Source: JAWKTT01 sp041398965 (GTDB lineage Bacteria; Planctomycetota; Planctomycetia; Planctomycetales; Planctomycetaceae). Taken from it: a stretch of 41,616 nucleotides of DNA. The stretch is from positions 1 to 41,616 of the forward strand of contig JAWKTT010000037.1 of assembly GCA_041398965.1 (NCBI GenBank). Direction: 5' to 3'. Shown here one piece after another: positions 34,523 through 41,616 of this stretch; the stretch's first letter is position 1, and each line of letters starts with the position of its first letter. The position numbers and the translations under genes were made by a program. The notes under the pieces were generated by a model that saw only the letters and a program-made list of their open reading frames with translations, searched no databases and had not been told where the DNA came from.

Positions 34523-35630
34523 TTACTTTGCGATCGACCACCGCAGGTACGCTTCTATGAAGGGGTCGAGAGCACCGTCGAGAACTTCAAAAGGGTTTGA
34601 CTGCTTCAGCTCGGTGCGGTCGTCTTTCACAAACTGCTGCGGTTGTAAGACATAGTGACGGATCGTCTGGCCGCCGAAGCCGATCTTGCTCTTCTCGCCG
34701 CGACGGGCTGCAATCGATGCGGCTTGTTTGTCTTGTTCGATCTGATACAGCTTGGCCATCAGCATCTTGCGAGCGGTCGCCCGGTTCTTATGTTGGCTCC
34801 GCTCGCTCTGACACTTCGCCACCACCCCCGAGGGGATGTGCGTCAGGCGGATGGCGGACTCGGTCTTGTTGACGTGCTGACCCCCGGCTCCTCCCGCGCG
34901 CATGGTCTCTTCGACGACATCCTTGTCCCAGTCGATTTCAATCTCGGCATCGTCACCCAGGTCCGGTGTTACGTCGACTGCGGCGAACGAGGTGTGTCGA
35001 CGTCCCTGCGAATCGAACGGACTGATCCGCACCAGACGATGGTTACCGGTCTCTCCTTTGAGGTATCCAAAGGCATAGTCCCCTTGAAAGTGCAGAGTGA
35101 CATTGCGGACCCCCGCCTCTTCGGCGTCGGAGCGATCGATCTCTTCGACCTTCATTCCTCGCAACTCTGCCCAGCGGAGATACATTCGCATCAGCAAGGC
35201 GGCGAAGTCGGCCGAATCGGTTCCCCCTTCTCCCGCCTGCACCGTCATGTAGGCCGCCCCGGCATCGACCGGATCGGGCATCGAGGCTTGCAATTCCGCT
35301 TCCGCGAGCAATTCGTTCAACCCATCGAGCGTCTCTCGAATCTCGGCCTTCAGCTCGTCGGTCTCTTCCGCCTCGGCAAACTCGATGAGTACCGCCAAGT
35401 CGTCTGCTCCCTTGGACAGGAGTTTCGGAGCACGGATTGTCGCATTCGCAACACGGAGTTCCCCGACCAGAAGCTGTGCCTTCTCGGCCGCATCCCAGAA
35501 GTCGGGCTCCTGCATCAGTTGGGTAATTTCGGCGATGCGTTGTTCTTTGACGCCGTAGTCAAAGAGAGTCCTTAAGCTGGACGATGCGCTCGAATAACAG
35601 TTCGCAAGCCTGACGCAGTTCACTATCCAT
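34523..35630 (-). CDS. prfB: Peptide chain release factor 2 with programmed +1 frameshift
   Basis: About 368 residues after frameshifting. The first frame starts ATG 35630 (MDSELRQACELL) and stops at TGA 35559-35561 after 23 codons; the main frame continues DYGVKEQRIAEI. Release-factor marks are complete: stop-codon motif SPF in RLVRISPFDSQGRRHTSF and GGQ in MRAGGAGGQHVNKT. RF2 recognises UGA and UAA and releases the peptide. Join: complement of 34523-35560 and 35562-35630. The autoregulatory shift is described in the next entry. It is isolated between hairpin and IS remnant. Confidence 0.95.
35558..35577 (-). promoter_or_regulatory. prfB programmed frameshift site
   Basis: Minus strand reads AAGGACTCTCTTTGAC: slippery CTT followed by TGA C, with an SD-like AAGGA three to five bases before CTT, as in E. 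coli prfB. When RF2 is scarce the ribosome slips +1 and reads GAC, making full-length RF2. Confidence 0.9.
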
Positions 35631-36116
35631 GATGTCCCCAGTTTCTGATCGTATCACACCCGATGACGTCAAGTGCTCGGAGCATTCTAGAGATGTCCCC
35701 CGTCGAAGCAATCGACGCGGTCTTCCCGTGTACATGTCCGCAGAGTCGGCAACAGGAGTCGTGGCCCGGAACCTTCACCGGATGGACCACGGATGACGCC
35801 GATGCGGCGGATCAGCAAGAATTGAGGAGGATGGAAGGGAACCACGGAGAAGGTGGGATTGGTTTTGCGACCATCTTTCTTCCCTTGTCGACATCCGCGT
35901 AGATCCCCCCTCATCCGTCAATAATGTTCGGCACGATTCTGGCGATGTGACTTGAACCACCATCTCCCTCTCCCCGCGACTGTCGACACCCCTATTTTGC
36001 AGGGCTTTCCAGTGGGGGAGACAGAATGGAAGGACCGGCGATCACTGGGTGCGTGGGTTAGAATTTGGGTGATTGCTGTTCCCGATTTCCAGAGCCATAA
36101 CAGTGAGGCTGGTCCG
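35631..36116. other. 486-bp region between prfB and transposase remnant
   Basis: Short frames on both strands show no recognisable protein. The last 180 bp before the transposase contain CCAGTG (36009-36014) and CACTGG (36043-36048), a stem over a 28-nt loop, in the place where IS110-group elements encode their guide RNA. Left element end is not visible. Confidence 0.35.
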
Positions 36117-37252
36117 ATGATGACGTTACGATACGTGGGGCTTGATGTCCATAAAGATTCGATTTCGGTGGCGGTTGCCGATGTGGGGGATGCGGCGGCG
36201 CAGGTTCTTGAGCGGTTGCCGTTCGATGAAGCCGCGGGTGTTGAAGTTGTTGCGAACTTTGGGGCCGCTTGGTTCGTTAAAGGTCTGTTAGGGCGGGGCC
36301 GACGGGGTATGGGTTGCAAAGGTTCTTAGAGGAGAAGGGGGTGGACTGTGTGGTCATTTCGCCGTCGATGGTGCCGCAGCAGCTGAGTCGCGTGAAGACG
36401 GATCGACGCGATGCCAAGAGGCTGGCCCACTTCTTGCGATCGGGCGACTTGGTGACCATCTGGATTCCCCGATGCCGCGACCGAAGCGATCCGCGACTTG
36501 GTGCGCGGGATGATGCTCGTCTTTGCGAACGGCGCATCCGGCAGCAGTTACTCAAGTTTCTGTTGCGTCAGGGACGACGCTTCACCGAAGGTGTTTCGCA
36601 TTGGACCAAGACGCACTGGTCGTGGATTCGTCGGCAGACGTTTGACTTCGAAGCACAGAATCAACTGTTGGCCGACGCCATCGCCACGGCAGACCAAGCC
36701 CAGTCCCGCATCACCCGACTCAACGCCGACATCTGACGCACTGGCCGACTGGCGACTCGGCCCGCTGGTGCAGAACTTGCAGGCGTTCTGCGAATTCAGG
36801 AGTTGACGGCCGTCGGAATTGTCGCGAATTGGCGACTTTGAACGATTCCCGACAGCGGCGAAGTTCATGTCGTTTGTCGGCTTGGTTCCCAGCGAAGCGC
36901 GTCGAGCGGTCCAACACGTCGTCAGGGTGGGATCACCAAGAGCGGCAACCGCCATGTGCGACGTCTGCTGATCGAAGCAGCCTGGCACTATTATCATGCC
37001 CGACCAAACGCGAGCCTCGCACCGTTACAGCGCGAAGGTCTGCCTCGGGAGGTCATCGACATCGCCGACAACGCGCTGCGACGACTGCGAAAACGCTCGC
37101 TGAAGTTGCAGCGAATCAAGAAGTCTGCCACGAAGATCGTCACCGCGTTGGCCCGCGAGTTGGCGGGGTTCCTGTGGTCCGCCGCGATCACCACGCAGCG
37201 TCTGCATCGCGAACAGACTTCCCACCAGCGACTCAAAACGGGCGAAGCATGA
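36117..37252 (+). pseudogene. IS110-family transposase, broken by several frameshifts
   Basis: The N-terminus LRYVGLDVHKDSISVAV gives the DEDD/RuvC-like start. Conserved parts follow in three frames: GPTGYGLQRFLEEKG, SRVKTDRRDAKRLAHFLRSG, RFPTAAKFMSFVGLVPSE, QGGITKSGNRHVRRLLIEAAW and KSATKIVTALARELAGFL. Order and spacing match one IS110 transposase of about 370 residues. At least five single-base shifts are needed (near 36290, 36465, 36515, 36735, 36830-36920), most at runs of C or G. Intact protein is therefore unlikely as written, but the pattern may reflect sequencing indels. IS110 enzymes work with a bridge RNA from a noncoding end. Confidence 0.85.
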
Positions 37253-37719
37253 TCGTGACAAACAGCAACACACGAAACGCGAACAGACACCACTCCCAAC
37301 AGAATTGTGACGATGATGTTCTAACTAGGATAATGTTACATCGATACGACAGCATCATTTGCCAGAGATTATTCTTTGTAGGATGATGTTGTGAGATGTC
37401 TGCGAAGAGACAACGATGACAACAACCGACTGCCCCCCAAGGAGACGACAGCGACGCCGTGGCGGTGTGGAGACCGACGAACGGGAAGCACCCTCGATGC
37501 CCTCTTTGAGCATTCCTTCACAGGAACACGCTCGTCCTGGAGACTGAGGTTCCTCCCAGACGAAAAACCTTGCCTTGCGGTAACCAACCCGCGTATCTCA
37601 GAGTGCCAGTCTCCCACCCCCACCGGCCCGCTGCCATCCCCAGGAGAAAATCATGACCTGACGCCCCTTTCAGTCAAACAGAAAAAGCCCCCCACACTTG
37701 ACCGGTCCTTCCATATCAG
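37160..37719 (+). repeat. 560-bp tandem duplication, unit 1 (transposase 3' end plus downstream noncoding DNA)
   Basis: The unit begins inside the transposase 3' end (GTTGGCGGGGTTCC) and runs through about 465 bp of noncoding DNA to CCTTCCATATCAG, where unit 2 starts with the same sequence. The noncoding part is AT-rich first (TAGGATAATGTTACATCG) and C-rich last. If this IS is of the IS1111 kind, a guide RNA would be expected here rather than upstream. Confidence 0.85.
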
Positions 37720-38279
37720 TTGGCGGGGTTCCTGTGGTCCGCCGCGATCACCACGCAGCGTCTGCATCGCGAACAGACTTCCCCACCAGCGACCTCAAAA
37801 CGGGCGAAGCATGATCGTGACAAACAGCACACACGAAAGCGAACAGACACCACTCCCAACAGAATTGTGACGATGATGTTCTAACTAGGATAATGTTACA
37901 TCGATACGACAGCATCATTTGCCAGAGATTATTCTTTGTAGGATGATGTTGTGAATGTCTGCGAAGAGACAACGATGACAACAACCGACTGCCCCCAAGG
38001 AGACGACAGCGACGCCGTGGCGGTGTGGAGACCGACGAACGGGAAGCACCCTCGATGCCCTCTGAGCATTCCTTCACAGGAACACGCTCGTCCTGGAGAC
38101 TGAGGTTCCTCCCAGACGAAACCTTGCCTTGCGGTAACCAACCCGCGTATCTCAGAGTGCCAGTCTCCCACCCCCACCGGCCCGCTGCCATCCCCAGGAG
38201 AAAATCATGACCTGACGCCCCCCTTTCAGTCAAACAGAAAAAGCCCCCCCCCACACTTGACCGGTCCTTCCATATCAGA
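37720..38279 (+). repeat. 560-bp tandem duplication, unit 2
   Basis: Unit 2 repeats unit 1 over its full length. I count ten indels (for example C6 versus C5, A5 versus A3, C6 versus C9) and not one base substitution. After CCATATCAG the sequence leaves the repeat (AGGGCCGGGG). The breaks in homopolymers indicate read errors or very recent duplication. Confidence 0.85.
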
Positions 38280-38810
38280 GGGCCGGGGTGTGTGGGATTT
38301 CGGTTAGAGTCTTGCTTTGTAACATCGACACGCCGAGCGCGCAGGTTTGTCGCCTTTCGCTCCGCGAAAGCAGCGCCCCTTTCGCGGAGCGAAAGGCGAC
38401 TATGGTTGCGGCCACAAGCCGCGTGAGGTATCCACTTCGTCCACAACGCAAGACGACCGCATGAGCGTCCGCCGTTGCCCCCTCATCCCAACCTTCTCCC
38501 CCGTTGGGACGCTGGTTGACGTAGCACGTCGATCACGGGGGAGAAAGGGCCTCGCGTCGGCTACGCCTCCGCCATCTCTGTGCCGAACGGTATTGCCTCA
38601 TCCCCCCTCATCCGCCTTAATCCGTGGTTTCGGGAAAGAGCCGGAGTCGTGTCGTCCTTTCAAGTGAGGTCCCCTGAGCACGCTCTTGGGGCGTAGACAG
38701 TGCGTTCGTTGGCACCGAGGTTGGCGATGCGGTAAGCTGGCGACTCGGCCAACCCATGAGTTGGCCTTGATGTTTCTCTCTTCACCCCGCCCGATTTGCA
38801 GGAGTGCTTC
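38280..38810. other. 530-bp intergenic region with palindrome
   Basis: No gene supported. It holds the 22-8-22 palindrome at 38349-38400 and, from about 38480-38550, the pair CTTCTCCCCCGTTGGGACGC and GATCACGGGGGAGAAAGG, which can form a long hairpin. GGAG at 38802 is the ribosome binding site of the next gene. Confidence 0.4.
38349..38400. repeat. 22-8-22 bp palindrome (copy B)
   Basis: Perfect 22-bp arms (core CCTTTCGCTCCGCGAAAG) around CAGCGCCC. Same layout as copy A at 26141-26192 with a different loop. Confidence 0.85.
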
Positions 38811-40721
38811 ATGTGGAATACTGGTTTGATGTCGCGGTCTCGCTGGAGTGCGACGCTTTGGAGTGCTTGCACGTTGGGGTGCTTCACCCTGTTCAGTTGG
38901 GGAACAGCCTCTGCTCAAGAGGTCAACACCCTGTCCGAGTCGGAGGCCCGGTCCGGCTGGAAACTGCTCTTCGATGGGAAGACGACCGATGGCTGGCGGA
39001 ATTACAAGAAGGATGGCATCTCCGCAGGTTGGCAAGTGGTCGATGGGGTTCTGACTCGTAGCGAAAAGGGGGCGGGAGACATCGTTACCGCAGCCCAGTA
39101 CGAAAGCTTCCAACTCTCGATCGAATTCAACGTCTCGAGGGGGGGCAACAGCGGCATCATGTTTCATGTGGCCGAAACAGGAGGCGCCCCTTGGCACACT
39201 GGTCCCGAAATTCAGATCAACGATCATGCCAATGGCCACGACCCGGTCAAGGCGGGGTGGCTCTATCAACTGTACAAGCCGACCGACGATGCCGACGCCT
39301 TTCGGGGTCACGATCAGTGGAATCAACTCGACCTCAAAGTGACTCCGGAGAACTGCGAGATCAACCTCAATGGGGTCCGCTACGCACGGTTCAAGAAGGG
39401 GAGTAAAGACTGGGATGCGAAGGTTGCCGCCAGCAAGTTCGCCTCCATGGCCGAATTCGGCAAGCCCACGAAGGGGCACATCTGCCTGCAAGATCATGGC
39501 GATCTGGTCCGCTTTCGAAACATCAAGATTCGCGAACTCCCGCCGACCGCTCCCCTCACCGAGCCAGTCACCGGCGAACTCGCACTGAAACCGGTCGTCG
39601 CGTTTCCGGAACTGACTTGGACCGACTGGAACTCAGTCAACGAACAGGGGAAGAACGTCCCGCTTCGCCCCATCGTGCTGACTCATGCCGGTGATGGATC
39701 GAACCGCATCTTCGTGGCGACTCAGCAAGGGGTGATTCACTCGTTCGACAACACCGACGCTCCCCAGGCCACCAAGGTCTTCCTCGATATTCAGTCGAAG
39801 GTGGTCTATGCCGACAATAAAAACGAAGAAGGTCTCCTCGGCTTCGCCTTTCATCCGAAGTTCAAAGAGAATGGACAGGTCTTCGTGTATTACACAACGA
39901 AAGACGCTCCGCTGACATCGGTCATCTCTCGCTTCACCCTCGCCGCCGGCAGCAAGGACCGACTCGATCCCGCTTCCGAAGTCGAGATCATGCGACTCGA
40001 ACAACCCTACTGGAACCACAACGGCGGCACCATTGCCTTCGGTCCCGATGGCTATCTTTACATCGGGCTCGGTGATGGCGGAGCAGGGAACGATCCCCAT
40101 AAGAACGCCCAGAATCTCGGGGTGTTGCTCGGCTCAATTCTTCGAATCGACATCGATCATCACGACCAGGGACTTGCCTATGCGATTCCGAAAGATAACC
40201 CCTTTGTGGGACGCGAAGGAGCACGGGGCGAAATTTATGCCTATGGCGTTCGCAATATCTGGCGGCTCTCTTTCGATCGTCAGACCGGACACCTCTGGGC
40301 AGCCGACGTCGGACAAAACCTCTGGGAAGAAATTAATATCATTGTTAAGGGTGGCAACTACGGCTGGAACACGATGGAAGGGACACACCTCTTCGGCGAT
40401 GTCCCTGCCGGCCCCCACGCTAACCCCATCGCCCCCGTGTGGGAGTACGATCACGAGATCGGCAAGTCGATCACCGGAGGCTACGTCTATCGGGGTAAGA
40501 AAGTCCCAGAATTGTTCGGCAAGTACCTCTATGCCGACTATGTTACTGGGAAACTGTACGCCCTGCACTATGACGAAGCAGCACAGAAAGTCCTCTCGAA
40601 CGAGTCCATCCCCAGCGACAAGATGCCCGTGATCTCCTATGGCGAAGACGAAGCAGGCGAAGTCTACTTCATGATCGTCAGCCCCAACGGCCAAGGCATC
40701 CATCGCTTCGAAAAGAAGTAA
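38811..40721 (+). CDS. Secreted DUF1080 plus glucose/sorbosone dehydrogenase fusion protein
   Basis: About 636 residues from ATG 38811, with GGAG 8 bp upstream; a TTG at 38796 is less likely. A signal peptide (SACTLGCFTLFSWGTASAQ) is followed by a DUF1080/3-keto-disaccharide hydrolase-type concanavalin-like domain (about 40-240: GWKLLFDGKTTDGWRNYK, SGIMFHVAETGG, GPEIQINDHANG, FRNIKIREL). A PQQ-type glucose/sorbosone dehydrogenase propeller follows (about 265-635: RIFVATQQGVIHSF, EEGLLGFAFHPKF, YWNHNGGTIAFGPDGYLYIG, GDGGAGNDP, GVRNIWRLSFD). Planctomycetes use such proteins in polysaccharide breakdown outside the cell. Cofactor and sugar cannot be read from the sequence. Confidence 0.88.
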   Translation: MWNTGLMSRSRWSATLWSACTLGCFTLFSWGTASAQEVNTLSESEARSGWKLLFDGKTTDGWRNYKKDGISAGWQVVDGVLTRSEKGAGDIVTAAQYESFQLSIEFNVSRGGNSGIMFHVAETGGAPWHTGPEIQINDHANGHDPVKAGWLYQLYKPTDDADAFRGHDQWNQLDLKVTPENCEINLNGVRYARFKKGSKDWDAKVAASKFASMAEFGKPTKGHICLQDHGDLVRFRNIKIRELPPTAPLTEPVTGELALKPVVAFPELTWTDWNSVNEQGKNVPLRPIVLTHAGDGSNRIFVATQQGVIHSFDNTDAPQATKVFLDIQSKVVYADNKNEEGLLGFAFHPKFKENGQVFVYYTTKDAPLTSVISRFTLAAGSKDRLDPASEVEIMRLEQPYWNHNGGTIAFGPDGYLYIGLGDGGAGNDPHKNAQNLGVLLGSILRIDIDHHDQGLAYAIPKDNPFVGREGARGEIYAYGVRNIWRLSFDRQTGHLWAADVGQNLWEEINIIVKGGNYGWNTMEGTHLFGDVPAGPHANPIAPVWEYDHEIGKSITGGYVYRGKKVPELFGKYLYADYVTGKLYALHYDEAAQKVLSNESIPSDKMPVISYGEDEAGEVYFMIVSPNGQGIHRFEKK

Positions 40722-40740
40722 GCCCGAAGGCTCAAACCGA

Positions 40741-40776
40741 TCACCCACCGGCTGCCCGTGGCACCGGAAGGGTGAC
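40741..40776. repeat. Hairpin after the DUF1080/GSDH gene
   Basis: TCACCC pairs with GGGTGA and CCGG with CCGG, loop CTGCCCGTGGCA. No T-tract. REP-like or mRNA-end structure. Confidence 0.4.
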
Positions 40777-40787
40777 TCGGTGGGAAC

Positions 40788-40924
40788 GAACAGCCCGTCG
40801 AAGAACGATTTTGGGTCAGCTGCTCCAAGCTGACATGTGCAACTCGTGTGCTCTTTGCCAAGACATTAGACGGCACAAAGTCAGGCTTGAACGCCCGACC
40901 TTCATTCTTCAACAGGCTGCCAAG
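40788..40924. repeat. 135-bp long-inverted-repeat element, copy 2
   Basis: Begins AACAGCCCGTCGAAGAACG and ends CTTCAACAGGCTGCCAA. Inner GTCAGCT...AGCTGAC forms a hairpin. It shares GACATTAGACGGCAC with the other copies. Confidence 0.75.
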
Positions 40925-40937
40925 AGACGACAACGTC

Positions 40938-40984
40938 AAACGACTCCCCCCGCAAACGGCGGAGAGGAGTCGTTTTTTTTCGTC
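40938..40984 (+). terminator. Rho-independent terminator
   Basis: ACGACTCC...GGAGTCGT stem with an inner CCGC/GCGG pair and eight T residues after it (about 40973-40980). Likely ends transcription of the DUF1080/GSDH gene after the repeat element. Confidence 0.8.
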
Positions 40985-41155
40985 GGAGCGTTCGACGTTG
41001 TCGAGTCCTGTCTTCTGCGATGACATCGATCGTGGTCGAATGCTCATCATTCGCAAGTCGTTTCATCACGACAACGGTCATCTGTTTGCGGCGACGACAG
41101 ACAATGCAAAACCGCTCATCATGGCTCTTCAACCAAACCGCTGAGCCGACACCTC

Positions 41156-41292
41156 GAGCAACCCGTTGAAACACGACCGTGGGACAGCCTTTTCCAATCT
41201 GACAAGAGCATCTCGTACGCTTTTTGCCGCAACATCAAACGGCACCTGGTGAGTCTGGAAAGCCTGACCTTCGGTCTTCAACCGGCTGCTGA
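41156..41292. repeat. 135-bp long-inverted-repeat element, copy 3
   Basis: Begins GAGCAACCCGTTGAAACACG and ends CTTCAACCGGCTGCTGA. It shares TCTGACAAGAGCATCTCG with copy 1. The inner arm parts pair within this copy (CCTTTTCC with GGAAAGCC). Confidence 0.75.
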
Positions 41293-41415
41293 AGGCAGCA
41301 TGAAAATGACGCCCATCACCCCGATGACGAAGAGCGCAGCAGCAACGCCGGGAACTGCGGGGAATGGACAGGCACACATCGGAAACGGTCCTGCCCATCA
41401 TCCAACCCATGACAA

Positions 41416-41464
41416 GCAAAAACCCCTTGAAATACGGCAAGATACCGCATCGCAAGGGGTTTTA
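41416..41464 (-). terminator. Rho-independent terminator downstream of tRNA-Lys
   Basis: On the minus strand, AAAACCCCTTG pairs with CAAGGGGTTTTT across a 23-nt loop, ending in a T run. It starts 9 bp after the tRNA. Confidence 0.8.
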
Positions 41465-41471
41465 CCAAAAG

Positions 41472-41544
<73 letters not shown>

Positions 41545-41616
41545 TTGGTGTTGTTTTGTGGTGTGGCTTGTGTTTCTTGGTGTTTGGGGTTGAAACCGGG
41601 GGCCTCTCTCTGGGGG

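Noticed and set aside
35663..35914. Short frames on both strands upstream of the transposase
   Set aside because: No motifs, no ribosome binding site, and both strands open about equally.
38598..39497. 299-codon minus-strand frame
   Set aside because: Lies opposite the DUF1080/GSDH gene, which has clear motifs, signal peptide and ribosome binding site.
40848..41144. 98-codon plus-strand frame
   Set aside because: Runs through a repeat element and a strong terminator; no recognisable protein.

Overview
The window looks like chromosomal DNA of a planctomycete (Planctomycetota, probably order Planctomycetales). The evidence is a membrane-dehydrogenase-type beta-propeller protein carrying the heme-binding c-type domain typical of Planctomycetes/Verrucomicrobia, a DUF1080 plus glucose/sorbosone-dehydrogenase fusion, a CPxC zinc-ribbon protein with a long acidic/lysine linker, moderately high GC and weak Shine-Dalgarno sequences. 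No rRNA and no CRISPR array is visible; one tRNA gene (Lys) lies at the right edge.

Positions 1-12500 (all minus strand) form one respiratory gene cluster. In transcription order it holds: a Rieske protein with a long repeated N-terminal extension, cytochrome b N-terminal half, a possible 48-residue small protein, cytochrome b C-terminal half, a large membrane-anchored multiheme cytochrome c (eight CxxCH motifs over two reading frames that are probably one gene), a small Ala/Thr/Pro-rich protein, a cupredoxin-like lipoprotein, a diheme lipoprotein cytochrome, and cytochrome c oxidase subunits II and I (subunit I runs off the left edge). There is no cytochrome c1 gene and no small soluble cytochrome c gene, so electrons may pass from bc complex to oxidase through the multiheme and diheme proteins. 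Divergent from it are a tRNA-dihydrouridine synthase, ferrochelatase and an ABC ATPase (12.9-16.0 kb).

16.0-25.0 kb is mixed housekeeping: a zincin-like secreted protein, MogA, the propeller/heme protein, a pyrF-trmD pair with overlapping stop and start, a zinc-ribbon membrane protein and an FGE-sulfatase-domain protein without the FGE cysteines. 25.1-26.3 kb is an AT-richer accessory island: a HEPN-domain gene followed by a small BolA-like gene behind a palindromic operator candidate, then a mosaic of nested palindromic repeats.

26.3-35.6 kb holds a nucleotide-pyrophosphatase-like phosphodiesterase, an oversized MetH with what looks like a Fur-type winged-helix domain inserted in its activation domain, a tandem Imm22-like protein, a coiled-coil protein, and prfB with the classical programmed +1 frameshift. 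35.6-38.3 kb holds a broken IS110-family transposase followed by a 560-bp tandem duplication whose two copies differ only by indels. 38.8-41.6 kb holds the DUF1080/GSDH protein, further repeats, two terminators and tRNA-Lys.

Three small dispersed palindromic repeat families plus a 135-bp long-inverted-repeat element (three copies) are spread between genes. Several reading-frame breaks look like homopolymer sequencing indels, which affects how the octaheme cytochrome and the transposase should be read.
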